Shown here: piece by piece, positions 1 through 12,300 of the stretch
How positions within the stretch are numbered: position 1 is the first letter of the stretch
How the letters are laid out: each line of letters opens with the position of its first letter
Assembly (NCBI RefSeq): GCF_014805625.2
Contig: NW_023998422.1
Location: 290,035-354,034 of the forward strand
Direction of reading: 5' to 3'
Origin: Glossina fuscipes
Lineage: Eukaryota; Arthropoda; Insecta; Diptera; Glossinidae
DNA: 64,000 bases
Made by a program: the position numbers and the translations under genes
Notes under the pieces: model-generated
The model's database searches: none
Seen by the model: only the letters and a program-made list of their open reading frames with translations
Told to the model about the DNA's origin: nothing

Positions 1-1321
1 ACACTATAAAAGGTATTATTATTGCAAAAAAAACAAAAAACAAAACAAAATAAGACTTTTTAAAAAGTTTTCAAAAAATTATGAAGGTTGCGTAAAATGA
101 AATCTTCTCAACTACATATGTGAAAATATATCCTATTTTTAGCTGCTGAAAAATCTTCAGCAGAAGCCATTCAATTTGGAATAAAATAATTGCAAGAAAA
201 CCCAAAAATTTTGAACAAAAAAAAAAAAAAAAAAGAAAAGCAAACAAAAGTGAGCGGCAATATTTAAAGAGAGTATTTTGTTTACAAGGAATACTTTTTG
301 CTGTTTCTCTAAAGGTTTTCTGCTTGAGATCACAAACAACAAATAAACAAATCTTTATTCATGCTGATCATGTAAAATGTGTCTCCTGATAAAAATAATG
401 ATAATTATTAGGATAATTGAAAATGAATGGATGCAATAAATCGGCTTTAATTTAATGATTAAATAAAAATATAAATAAATGATATTTAAGTTAAGTAAAG
501 TCATTTACAATTTTCAATTTGACTTACAATAATCGCGTATATATTTAAAATAGGAAGACATACATAAATACATAAATATAAAACAAGCGAGAAATCACTT
601 TAAATATATGTAACGCCTGAGATTCGCTAGAGTATTCAACACAAACTTGGGAACTATCTGGGAATATGCTTAAATTGTCGACTTTATTTTTACTTTGCTC
701 AATGCTATTGCATTGCTCCGTAGCCCGATTACGGCTATTTTTAAACTTGACCTATGCGCCTTTTTTTACACAGCACATACTCGAAGTTTTCAATTTCTTT
801 CCCTACTGCTGCTGCTGCTGCTGTTAACGATATGAAGACTATTTCGAATTACGAGTGTCACGTCGGTGTAAAGCGTAACGCATCACTCGGATACTTGGAT
901 ATTGATTATAATAATAATTCTTGATCTTAAAAGAACATTATAGATGACTGACCTTTTCTTCACTTGCTCTTAAGTGAAACATTAAAAAACAATTGAAAAT
1001 GAAATATTGAAAATACACAAAATGTAATGAACCATTAAGTTTATATGTAATATTCGTACATAAGTAACCATTTCAATGGGCAATCGCTCGAAAGGCCTTT
1101 TATATGTCCGCTCGAAGGGGCATTTAAACAGTTTCGTTATATTAAGTGTTTGCAAAGTGTTTTGATCATATTTTCACTTGAAAAAGGCGTTTATTGCGGA
1201 AAATTGGTACAATATATGCTAATCAACATAGTTAGCATTTTCCAGTTTCCCACATTTTACAATATTTCTGGCAACATGGGTGATATCATGTCGAGAGAAC
1301 TTACATTGGTTTGATAGCAAT
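1..1321. other. Intergenic, no gene seen
   Basis: AT-rich sequence without a convincing reading frame or RNA gene. It contains a short CTG run at 806-823 and several A or T homopolymers. A 3' part of a gene lying before the window cannot be excluded, but nothing here looks coding. Confidence 0.6.
806..823. repeat. CTG trinucleotide microsatellite
   Basis: Six consecutive CTG units in non-coding sequence. No reading frame of note surrounds it. Confidence 0.85.
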
Positions 1322-1612
1322 TCAGCCACTGACGCATTTCCTCTTTTCTTCAACTTTACGGATCCGCATGCCAACCAAGTCATGCTCTATCGATCTGAGC
1401 AAATGGTAATCAGGAGACGGCATGTCTGGTAAGTACACTGGTTGCGGCCGAGCTTCCCATTCGAGCTGCAACACTTTATTCTGCACAACTTTTGCAACAA
1501 GTGACCCAGAGATGGCATTTTCAGTCAAACCGTTGAACCGAAAACCAACAATCCTGATATTATGGAGCCGCATTGCCATAAGACTCTGAACGTGTTTCGT
1601 AAGCTTCGGCAC
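1322..1612 (-). pseudogene. Relic of a mariner-type transposase, C-terminal part
   Basis: The minus-strand frame reads LEWEARPQPVYLPDMPSPDYHLL across about 1360-1480 (written here in part). This corresponds to the mariner third catalytic block, usually LGWEVLPHPPYSPDLAPSDYHLF. The third catalytic Asp is still in place (PDMPSPDYH), but the conserved Tyr-Ser before it has changed to Tyr-Leu. No start codon, N-terminal DNA-binding region or inverted ends were found, so this is an old fragment. It resembles the mellifera/capitata type more than the intact-ended element at 28.1 kb. Subfamily is uncertain. Confidence 0.6.
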
Positions 1613-2145
1613 CAGATTTCTTCAAATAGACAATAAAAGTAATGAATTTGGAAGCAGAAGCATTTTGAACGCTTCGTGATTAGCGCCGCCGTACGCTAGA
1701 TATTCGAATTCAATCGTTATGCACACTGGTATTTGCCATTTCTTTATCCCTTTTATCTGTAGAAGTCGCTGATCAAAACTTTTGCAAACAGCTAATAAAA
1801 GAATTCCTTATACCAAAGAACACATAGCGCCAGAAAAAAGTAAAAGGACTATAGTCCTGAAAACACAGATATGATCTATGCGAATCTTATAATGCAACCG
1901 CCGATGTCATTAATCGGTTGAAAGGTACATTAAAAATTTATTCGGCAAACGGGAGAACTTTTCTTAAGTACATATATAAGGGAAAATAGAGTGATTTGAA
2001 TTTATCTCGTTCTTGTCAGCCCTTAGAGAAGTTTAATATAATTTTAAAACAATTATTTTTCTCTTGAAAAAAGATTTCTAAGGCAATTTTAGACACGAGT
2101 TTTTTTTTTTTTTGTAATTTCTCCAATGAAGTAGGTGCCCGCAAT
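1613..2145. other. Upstream region of the aquaporin-like gene
   Basis: Non-coding sequence between a transposase relic and the aquaporin-like start codon. A long T-run ends just before the start at 2146. No clear TATA box or initiator was recognised. Confidence 0.4.
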
Positions 2146-3643
2146 ATGTCTATGACATCATTGGGTGTTAGTACCGGATTTATGGTGGGCTGTTGTGTTG
2201 CAGCTCAAATCGCCAGGCGTGTAACTAAAAAATTTTTCAAAAACGAAGAAGGCTTGGTACCGACTCTATTCTACGAAGCTATAGCGGCAGCAGAATTATG
2301 CGCCTGTTGTTTCGAATTGATTATAGGTAAGTAATAAATATTAAGCGACGTTGTGCTTTCATTTAGAAGCCCTCTAGTTAAGCTAAAGCAATAAGCAAGC
2401 CGTGCCCGTATAAAATGGGAAAAGTTGAACTGCTTCCCTTCAGAGTGTTCATATGCATACTTCTTTTAAATTATTGATGGAAATGTTAAACCCCCCCACT
2501 TCTTTTGTAAAGGTTTTTTTCATCTCTTTAGGTATTAGGTCAATTTCTGACCGCACTCTTACTCTTTTACTCACTTTTAGTCACATCAACACTTTTTTTG
2601 GTTTCAATACAACTTCCATAGAGTATTTATTATCAAAAAACCAACTGATTACAAATTTTTGTGGTTTCAATACAACTTCCATAGAGTATTGATATTGTTT
2701 CCAATAGAGAGTCCTTTGATTGAAATATTGACGCGAGTAACGTTGCATACTCGTTGTGAGGTGCTAAGCCCTTCGTCTTTTTCATCATTTTCCTTGTGGG
2801 GTCTCAAATTTTCTCATTTTCTTTCCTTTTTACAGTGGCTGATAACTTCGGTGTAGCTGCCTATGCTGTCTACCTATTCCTTTTGACTGTGTGGTGGGGA
2901 AAAGTTTGGGGCGACGCTTCGGCTTGTCCATATACGCACATGGAAGACATGTTAGAGGGTAAAACCTCATTGAAAGAAGTAGCTTTACGCACTTGGGCTG
3001 AATTAATGGGCGGATGCTGTGTTTATAGAATTGTCCAGGTGTTCTGGTGGTTTGAATTTGCCGAAACGCATCAAGGCCGTGCTTTCGAGGATTGTAATGC
3101 CGATTTACAGGTACATACAATATGCGAAACAATTTCATAGCCTTTCTTTTTAACTGAAGAACTGCAAAACTTTTAGGTGAATCCTTATTTGGGTGCAGCG
3201 ATAGAAGGTTTTGCTACATTACTTTGTCGTTTGGCTAGTAAAACTTTGAATGAAAAAGGTCCAAAATTTTGCAGTATTATCGATTCATTTATTGGTACAA
3301 GTTTGGTGGTAGCAGGTAAGCCAAAAGCTGTTACTAATGTTTATGTTATACTAACACCTGTTATAAGCCTTTACCCGTAAGGAACACACCCAAAATGTTC
3401 TCAAATACAGTTTATGCGTTTAATTATGCTATGTTTTCAGCTTTCAATTTCTCCGGCGGCTATTTTAATCCCGTTTTGGCTACCGCTTTAAAGTGGGGCT
3501 GTCGCGGTCATACAAATATTGAACACATTATTGTCTATTGGATTGGCGCCTGTGTGGGAGCAGTAGTCTCAGTGCCACTCTTTAAATTACCTTATGTACG
3601 TAACATGTTATTGGGCAGCGAATATAAAGATAAGAAAGAATAA
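2146..3643 (+). CDS. Aquaporin-11/12-like (unorthodox aquaporin) channel
   Basis: Membrane channel of the MIP family. Exons 2146-2326, 2836-3110, 3177-3315 and 3441-3643 join in phase to 265 residues, a normal length. Every junction is GT-AG. The half-helix loops of aquaporins normally carry NPA. Here the first loop reads C91-P92-Y93 (…ACPYTHMED…) and the second N208-P209-V210 (…GGYFNPVLA…). Such altered NPA boxes, with a cysteine-containing first box, mark the AQP11/12 group, which in animals sits largely in intracellular membranes. Several hydrophobic segments fit six transmembrane helices. The closest known fly protein is, from memory, the single Drosophila AQP11/12-like gene. The start is the first ATG of an ATG-TCT-ATG pair just after a T-rich leader. 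The protein ends in a lysine-rich tail (KDKKE). Whether it conducts water or another solute cannot be read from sequence. Confidence 0.85.
2600..2690 (+). repeat. 28-nt direct duplication inside aquaporin intron 1
   Basis: The same 28 nucleotides (beginning GGTTTCAATACAACTTCC) occur at 2600-2627 and 2663-2690, 63 nt apart. Both copies lie in the first intron of the aquaporin-like gene. It looks like a recent local duplication. Confidence 0.8.
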
Positions 3644-3961
3644 GGTTCATTGTGCTTATTCTAGTTTTTTTTTTTTTTTTTGTGTTTTTATATAATTTGA
3701 ATATTTTTTTAAATTATTGTTCAATTTGTTTAATTACTTTTTACCTATACAAATGTTTATCGTTAATTAGATACCAAAAATGCTGAGAACAAATGAGTGA
3801 TAATTAATGAGAATAAATTTAAATTATGATTGAAGAAATAAAATTACAATAAAATGTTCACTAAAAGAGGCACAGAGGTTTTACATAAATATAACGGGAA
3901 AAGTAATATATGTTAGAAGCTTTGTTATATTCATTGGCACAAGATCGAATTAAAATAATAG

Positions 3962-4105
3962 GTGATTTGTCTGATTGGACGAATAGGCAAGAGTCTCGAT
4001 AGGCAACTCAATGGTCGCGGGCTCAAATCTCAAGTGCGGTAGAGTTTTTTACAAAGCCGAAACCACCAGATGCTAGTGCTTTAAGACTTTAGTCTTCTCT
4101 GGCTA
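3962..4105 (+). repeat. tRNA-derived SINE-like element, copy 1
   Basis: A 140-nt segment shared with 4640-4795 in the opposite orientation. Near the left end the sequence resembles RNA polymerase III internal promoter boxes: an A-box-like part around 3972-3990 and a B-box-like GGGCTCAAATCTC at about 4019-4031. Downstream, both copies carry GGTAGAGTTTTT, then CAAAGCCGAAA, then CTTTAAGACTTTAGTCTT. A tRNA-like head followed by an unrelated body is the standard build of an insect SINE. It cannot fold as a functional tRNA from what I can see. Confidence 0.6.
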
Positions 4106-4639
4106 AATTTATAATAACAATAGTAATAATCAAATAATATGCGTATAATTTTCCTTTGCGACAGTTTTCGCCCAGAAGAGCAATCATGTAAGCCACGACC
4201 ATCGCCGTTATTTTTTTTATAAGGGAGTGATTATCGCCATGGGTCGCACCTTTACAAGCAAGCTTTGTGGTAACTGCTTATTTTATACTTAATATTAAGG
4301 CAAATTAATTCTCAGCGGCAGACTTTTTATTGCCGACACATTGAACGTAACTGAGTGGGCGCATTTGACGATAATCGACAGCAAATTTTCCAACATGACT
4401 ATATTGTCCTGGCGAATATCGCCTATTTCATTGTTGCCTGTTTGCATGATAACTCCCCAGATGGCTTTAGTGATACGAAATGGTGGAGAATAATCACATC
4501 TCTGAAAGCTAACTTACGTTTTTGTTTTATGACCGGTGTTGCTTCACGTATATGATAGCATTAAGTATTGCTTGTTCGTTTCGTTTTCTTTGCCTCACTT
4601 ACGCACAAGAGCCGTTAAATACGCTCTCTCATAGACGGT

Positions 4640-4795
4640 GTCGAGAATAAATTCCAAGACTAAAGTCTTAAAGCTCTAGCATCTAAGGCTTTCGGCTTTG
4701 TTAAAAACTCTACCCCACTTGAGATTTGAACACAGGACCATAGTCGAGACTCTTGCCTTCTCGACCACTCATGCGGATTGAATATTAAAGAGGGT
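4640..4795 (-). repeat. tRNA-derived SINE-like element, copy 2
   Basis: Reverse-orientation copy of the element at 3962-4105. Its tRNA-like head reads GAGTGGTCGAGAAGGCAAGA, close to the A-box consensus of Ser/Leu-type tRNAs. A B-box-like TGTTCAAATCTC follows about 30 nt later. The body matches copy 1 with scattered differences, so the two insertions are not a recent duplication of each other. Confidence 0.6.
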
Positions 4796-6323
4796 TGATA
4801 CAAAGAAATCAAGAAATACTTACATATCTTCTCTTACTTGGTGTTCATATGTATTTAAAAAAGTTGTATCTAGAGCGAAAAATTACTCAAGCAAATATCT
4901 TATAATAAGAAAACAGGCTAGAACGGCTCATCATTTTTAGTGGCAGTAATTAAACTTATGAAGCTCAAATTCTTTCTTTTTATAATATCTGCCACATATA
5001 TCATATTTTGTTTGGTAGGTATATTTAGTCTCTCATATAATGGATTGTCTTTTTTGATAGCTACTAAGGAATTTCACTTCAATCTTTATTAGGCCTACTT
5101 ATTATGTTGCTGCTTGTAATTAAAATTTGCATTTTAAGTAAATTTCTGCAATTCCCAGTCGCACAGTCCATCTTTGTTTCATGTTATTATATTATCAAAA
5201 AATATCATGGCTATATACTTCTATTATATAGTATTATTTGACTTTATTGATTAATTACAATGGTACCAATAAATTTATTAATCATATAAACTAAGAGCGA
5301 TAGCGAGTTAAGCAAGACTTAACAATTCTTCTTATTCAACTAAAACAAGCGAACAGTCTAAGCCATAGGAAGAAAGCACAAGACGTTGTCAACGGTCTTG
5401 CACGGAGCTTTAATGCGTAGCATTGCAAAACATTCAAGTCCTGCAATATCATTTAAAGCACTGAAATAGTTATCGGAGCACACTTTGCTAGTGGGAGTGG
5501 CTTTTTTCATCCGTTAGATTAAATCCTCATTTTAATTCAAAATTTTCAATAGCAAATATTAAAAAGTGGCCATCGAAACATAAGTAATCAATGTGTATAA
5601 TTTGTCAGGAGACAAATTATGATGTTTACAAACTAACGTGGATTCAACAATAAAAAGAGGCTTGTTTCCTTCTACGTTTAAAAATAAAGGGAATTTTATA
5701 TTAGGTTCAAAGTTATATGGATATCCAATAACGGAGGATTAACTACTTATACTTCGAAGCAGAAGACAGAAACAAATTAATTATTGTAAAGTCAAATTAA
5801 ATAATGAAAAGCGTGTAAAGTTCTCATTTATACGAATTGTAAGAGATTTCCGGAACTGCGAAACACACCTATAAACAAGATATTTTCTCTGCCCGTGTGC
5901 ATTCCGATCCAAATCTCGCTCGGGTACTAAAAACTTAATTCAACCATACATACCATAATGCTTTTTTTTTTTTTGAGTTGATGAGTGGAGATGGACCTCT
6001 AGCATAAATGAAAAATTTTAAGGGCTTAACAGAATACAATCGTTAGTAGCTGACAGTCATACTGTCATACTGGCAAACAGTCACACTGTTTTGTATGGCT
6101 TTTAAATGTATTCTAAAGTAGAGTTACACTACAAAATCTTTCATGAAATTTTAATGGTAGCCATATGGTTTTTACAAACATTCAGACTTTTGTAAAGCTT
6201 TATTTCTTTTCATATAGGCTTTTCTCATATCGAAAAAATGTAGTATAATGTATTAAATGATGGTTTATTTAAGGAGCTACGTTAAATTCTAAATTTTGAA
6301 AACCTTTTTAAGCTTTACAGAAT

Positions 6324-9300
6324 TTAAGCAGTTAAAACGTCGGTGACCGTTGGTTTCTTGCGTTTACGCTTACGCGATATAAATAAATTCACCACATTAT
6401 TAGACACTTTCTCGAAGCGATATTCTGTAGAGCCTAAGGATAAACATTTCACACTATTTGCTGAAGAATTCAAACTTGATTGTGTTGTTTCTGCTGCGGA
6501 CACATTCAGTGAAGCCCAATCGTTCTCTTGATTCTTAATCCCACTCTCTTTTTGTATCACTTCACTAGTGTTTATCTCCATCTTATTATCAATTTTGAAG
6601 TCATTGACATCCGTTTTATTATTAATCGTATAATCTTTTTCATACTGCGGTGATTGAAAGATTGCCGATAATTGAGTATCAATTTCTTTAAACTTCTCAT
6701 CTTGTGATGTGTTAGCAGAATTCACGATTGGCACCACTTCTGTTGCCGTACTATCCACACTGTCTCCATTGAATATTGAATGGTTAAGTTGAGGTAAATT
6801 AAAACTTCCATTAGGCATTTGTATGCTCTCACCATCTAAATTAGTTTCGTTCTTATTTACTTGGGTTACTTTTAGTGTAGGGCAACTTTTCTGTTGAAAT
6901 TTTGTTGTAAGACTACTACTGTTGCAGTGTTCGCTGACAGAGCCTTCAGATTTCGATGAATATCCCTCTTCGTCATCACTGTCTGAATCTAGTATCCGTC
7001 TTTTTGAGATCACACATTTGCGACGTTTATGACGCGCGACACCGACGGAAATTTGAGAATAATTATCTGACATGTCATCTATTTTATCATTAATTTTGTT
7101 CCTCTGTTCACTTATATCTTCACTTGAAGTGAACATTTTACTTGATGTGTTCAATTGTTCGGGCGTTTTTTCTTCACTGAATCTAGGTGTAACAGCTACA
7201 CTTTCCTTTTGCTTGTCAATTGAAGATTTACCACAATTTGTTGATTCCTGTGGTACCTTTTCTTTCGGCTTTCTACCTACATCGGTATCTTTTTGTGTTT
7301 GCTTCCCCTCAATACAAAAGGTGCTTTCTAGTTTGCTGATACTCTGATCTACTTTGACCCTTTCGTTTAACGGTGTATTATTTTTTACAGGCTGACGAAG
7401 TAACTTAAGAGGTTTTACTATAGATTTTTGTGCAATTTCTGGAGACCTAGGCATTAGAATGTCCCAAGGTTTATGATTCAAAGACGCTTTGGTAATTTCC
7501 GCGCCTTTTTTACTTGATGATGAGGAAAAGATTTCCTTGGAATTAATCCGAATCTGCTCCGAATCGCGGTCGGAAGGCTCTGCAAAGTGTGTATTTTCCA
7601 CGTTTTCAATTAGATTCAAATTGCTTATTTGCTCCGTCTTTTCGTCTTTCAATTGCGGATGTCTATCTTCGCCACTCTGCGATGCTTTCATGAACGCATA
7701 ATCTAAAGAAGTTTCGTCAAAAGTTTCCTTATTTTTTAAAGCCCTGGTTTGTTTATCGGAGCCAAGACCGGACCGGACAACTTCGCTTCCAGCTAACGTG
7801 ACATTTGATTTAGAGACATCCGTCTCTAGTTTTTTAGTTTCGGTAGCCTTGAACTCTCTCGGATTGTTTTCAACATTTTTTTTTATTTCTTGATCAGTCA
7901 TTTCTAGACATTTATGATTTTTAATCGTCTCATTTGCCTTAATCTTAGGTGCACAAAAGGTCGAAAGATGCCCCTTTCTAGGTCCAACATAAATTCCAAC
8001 GTCTTGTAAACTAAATAACTTTCTTTTGTTTGTTTTGACCGACTTGAGACTTTCGAATGATTTCTTCAACTTTGGTATTTTATATGATTTATTTTTAAGA
8101 CAATTGGCCGTGAGAATCTTTTCCAAACACTTTACATCAGAGAATTTTGAGCAGTCCAAACCTGCAAAGTATGCCGTTGGCGTTTGAAATTTATTGACCT
8201 TGTCTGGAAAGGTGTTGTTGTTTGCTGGAAAATTATATTAAATTGTTATATTAATTGACTATCTTCCATTATATAGAATAAGTAAAAATGCTGTAGTCGA
8301 ACAAGACCGTCCATTAAATACCCTGCATCACTTCGTCCTCTGTTTATTTTGATGATAGAATATTAAAAACTATGCTTTCAGTTAACTCCTATGTCAAATA
8401 AGATAATCAGTCAAGATTTACTGTAACATTTTTTTTTTTTTGGATCTTGAGTTTGACGTAGACTAATCTAATGAAAAATGTGGCGTATATGTCCAAATAA
8501 TAGAATATGATGATTATTTGTACTTTTAAAGTTAAGAGGAAACTGAGGTCAGTATGTTAAGTGCATTAGTAAATTGTGAGGGTTTATATATGTAAGAATA
8601 ATATTGCAAACTTTGGCTGATATAATGATAAATTGGAGATAAATTTAATTAAACATAAAGCTAAGGCCAATCAACTTTACTAATACAGCAAGTTAGCTCC
8701 CCAAGATGAGCATCATTTTTTGCTTCAAAGGGCCCAAAGAGGCCACGACGAGGCCACCATATGCTTTTCGTTTTTTGGTGTAAGATTTTTTTGTTGTAGG
8801 TTTTTCGTTTTTTGGTGTAGGATTTCAGGTTTTTGGTGTAGGATTTTTTCGTGCAGGTTTTTAGTTTTTTGGTGTAGGATTTTTTTAATTTTAATAATTT
8901 TTTTCATATTTCCTAAAATTACTTATATTCATAACCTAATAAAAAAATGAATTTTAAACAATGAAGCACGGACGATATGAACATTGTTATGGTTTTCTAC
9001 ATGTCTTCAAACTCCGTTTCTAATGATTTTACTTCTCGGGATCCACCACCCCTTTCCTCTCTCTTCACCCGATTATATCACAAAGCTGAAAGAGATACGG
9101 AGAATGGTATCGAACTTGCGACATCCTAAAGATGAGATGCTCAACGGATTCGCTAGTATTACAAGCCTTGCAAATATAACTATGGCATAGCACGGTAAGC
9201 AGTGTAAGCAGTATAAGAATTAAATAATATGAATAATTCAACTGCAAGATATTATGAATTATATATTTTTTTGCCATATGAAAAGTAACTTTATATAAAA

Positions 9301-12300
9301 AACCTTATACGGCGTAGACGACAAAGCATAAACGTGTAGGCGAAGTAAAATTTTATGTCGAATTATTACTATAGACCAAATATCATCACGAATAATTAGC
9401 AACTATTAAAACTAAGACGATTTTGCCATATGAAGGGATACTTTTCGTAGGAAAAGTTTTCTGGAAGAGGATTAAAAAAGTTAGGACATCTGATTCAAAT
9501 TTTTTAGCTCAAATTAGAATGCCCAAACTCTATTAACAAGTTTCACATAACAACTTCTTGAAAATAAAGCATTACTTACATAGCGAGCGGCCGTAACAGG
9601 TGCTATCCAATCCATTCTCAATAATGTCCATTCTTGGACGAAAACACATTGATTGAGAATTAAAATGCGTCGACAAAATGCAAAGCAACTTTAAATAGGT
9701 CATTATAATAATAGGAGTATTACATACATCCATACAAATTTAATATATCCTACACATCGCACGTAATGCAGGCTACAATAATCATAGATATGATAATCAA
9801 TAGACATTTTCTCGAAACAATTGTGGCTTCTGTGTACCAAATGACAATACTATTCGCCAATTTCCTTCAGCTTTGTTTAAAAGTTTGACTAGTCGGATTC
9901 GTTATAGCCTGTTTAAGATTTCGAATGCTATAAACGAGCTACAGATGCTAGCAGAAATGTGTTCATATGTTCATATGATCAAAAGTGTTCGAATATTCTC
10001 TATATTATGCTACAATTCAATGTGAAATCATTTGCTATGGGTCTGTTAATTTTCCAGAAATGTTTGCCCAAGCATCTAATTTCCCAAAGTGCATACAAAT
10101 TTAGTCAGTAGTCATTATTACCTAAAAAACTGTTATTTTTTGGAAAGGCAAATGGAAACAAAACTTTGTTGTTTGTTTACATATGATCCGATGGACAAAC
10201 ATTTACCTTTTTCATCAGCACAAATCTCTTCCAATTTACTGACACCTGGTAATATTTCCTCCTTGTCACCATTTTCTAGAAATATATTTTTTATTTGAGA
10301 GACATTCAACGCAGGTGCTTTAGTAGATTGAATGATTGTAGGAGAGTCTGGAGAAATTTCCAAACTTTCTTGCGCACTATTTGTGGCATTCATGGCCAAA
10401 CGTTCTGCTTCATTTTCGCAGGAGCTTCTTCTTGCAGCGTTCGTTTCATCTTCGATGCCTTTTTTCTCTTCCATTTCTTTTTCTGCCCTCAAGTTTTCCA
10501 CACATGCTTGCTTTTGATCTTTTTTCTCCGTCTCACTTGAATTGAGGCACTTGGATGTGATGCTATTTTTCTCATATTTATCGAAGACTTTACTCTCTTG
10601 ACTTTCAGCACCTTTCACATCAATTGCGTATAAAGGCAAAGAGTTTCGGTTTCGCCTTTTAATTCCCCAGCCATCTCTTGGCTTAAATTTGCTCTTAACG
10701 CTTCGGAACTTTTTGGTTCTTCTTGCTTGTACATTTCTAAAATAGAATTTTTTTTTGCCTAAGCGTTTAACTTGTTTATAATAACAGACAGCTTTAGTTA
10801 TGGGTGCAAGACCAAGCAATGGCGGCTTCTTTAAAACAATTTCTTTGTCATTTTTTAAGTCTTTTATAGAGGAATTATCATCATCGTTGTTCCCATTACT
10901 CAAATCAGAGTTTGACAGATTTTCCAAACAAGTCAAAGAAGCCTTCTTTGGGCTTTTGATGAAAGGTTCCGAGATCTCTTTTCTCTCAGCTGATTCCTTA
11001 TTAGTTCTGTCAGAATCGCTGCCATCCTCAATTTCAGTTATTTTTTGTTTGCTTGTCGCTATGGTCGAAAATGCAGATTTGTTTGTCATTTCCGTCGATT
11101 TCGTAGCATTTTCCAAGTTGTGTACATTGCACAGGACACTAGCAGCCGGCAGAATGTACTCTTTATGTTTTATAGAAGACTTGTGATTAATAGATCGAAC
11201 AAGATCTAAAGAGTTGCTTGTTAACGTCGTAGTAGTAAGCGTTTCCTGGTTAGTTTTACTGAATACGTTATTAAAGTTGACAGAAGTTTCCATTGAATGA
11301 TTTGTAATGCAAGGCAATTGCTGTACTACACATGAATTCTTCAAAGCGTTAGTAACAGATGTTTCGTGAGCATTATCAGTGATAAATTTATTCAATTTGT
11401 TCGAAACATCGGTTGAATTTGTGGAAGCGGTTGCCGATCTACTAGATGCTTCCGATGATGGTTTAGTAGGAGATGTTTCTTTAGCTGGTTGCGGATTGTT
11501 GGAAATATTACAGTATGGTGATTTAAGTAACGAAGCCACTACGATGTTTAGTTGTGTAGATTTCGAAGTAATGGTCGCATTTGAATTGCAAATGTGAAGA
11601 GATTTTGGAAAAACTGCCTCGTTATTACCATTATTTAATGCCTTCGGCACGACATTCAATTCGGGTAGTAATTTTATAACCTGAGCTACTTTATTTACGT
11701 TTTCTTCGTCAATTTCTTTTGTAATTAATCTTATCCTTCCTTTATCATCGTCAGCAGAATTAATATCGATGCCCGTTTCTTTTCGAATTTGCATGGCATT
11801 AAAAGCCATCTGCGTTTTATTTAGATTTTCCAATTGACTGCTTAAATCATTGCTAGGTAAACTATTGCCAAATTCTTCCACTTCTTTTACTGGTATCTCC
11901 AACTTTTTTGTTTCCTTTCTCAAAATAATTTCCTCTTTCTTACTGTATAGTACCTTATCACTGGACATAGCATAAGGAATGTTTGCTGATTCTTGAGACA
12001 ATATGGGCTGGAGAGTGATACTAAAATCTTTATCAGCACCGCCTAAGTTCTCGTCAGTTATATGTAATTCATTTTTGTTACGATTTTGCTCTTCCGGAGC
12101 CTTTGGGACAGACTTCATATTTTGTTTATGGTCCCCAGATAGGGAACATACCTTAACTGATTTATTATTAACATCGGTGTTAGTAAAAGAACATATATTT
12201 CCTTTTAAATCTTCCACTTTTTCTATGTTACTTATTCTTTCTTTTTTTTCTAAAGAACATAACCTTAGTTTTTCTTGTCCAGCTTTTCGTTCTACTAATT

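Larger units (their letters stand above)
3644..6323. other. Intergenic between aquaporin-like and FLASH-like genes
   Basis: Holds the aquaporin 3' end (AATAAA-type signals near 3838-3855) and two opposed copies of a tRNA-derived short interspersed element, listed separately. The rest is AT-rich with no reading frame that I trust. The FLASH-like gene ends at 6324 from the other side, so the two genes converge. Confidence 0.5.

Noticed and set aside
157..342. Short minus-strand frame with a Phe run
   Set aside because: The run is a translated homopolymer; no family resemblance.
3962..4795. True tRNA genes
   Set aside because: Only promoter-box-like strings remain; the cloverleaf stems do not form, so they are listed as SINE copies.
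10295..10540. Plus-strand frames opposite the big FLASH exons (also at 7072, 11003, 12003, 13374)
   Set aside because: Shadows of a long, A-rich coding exon on the other strand; no start context, domain or splice support.
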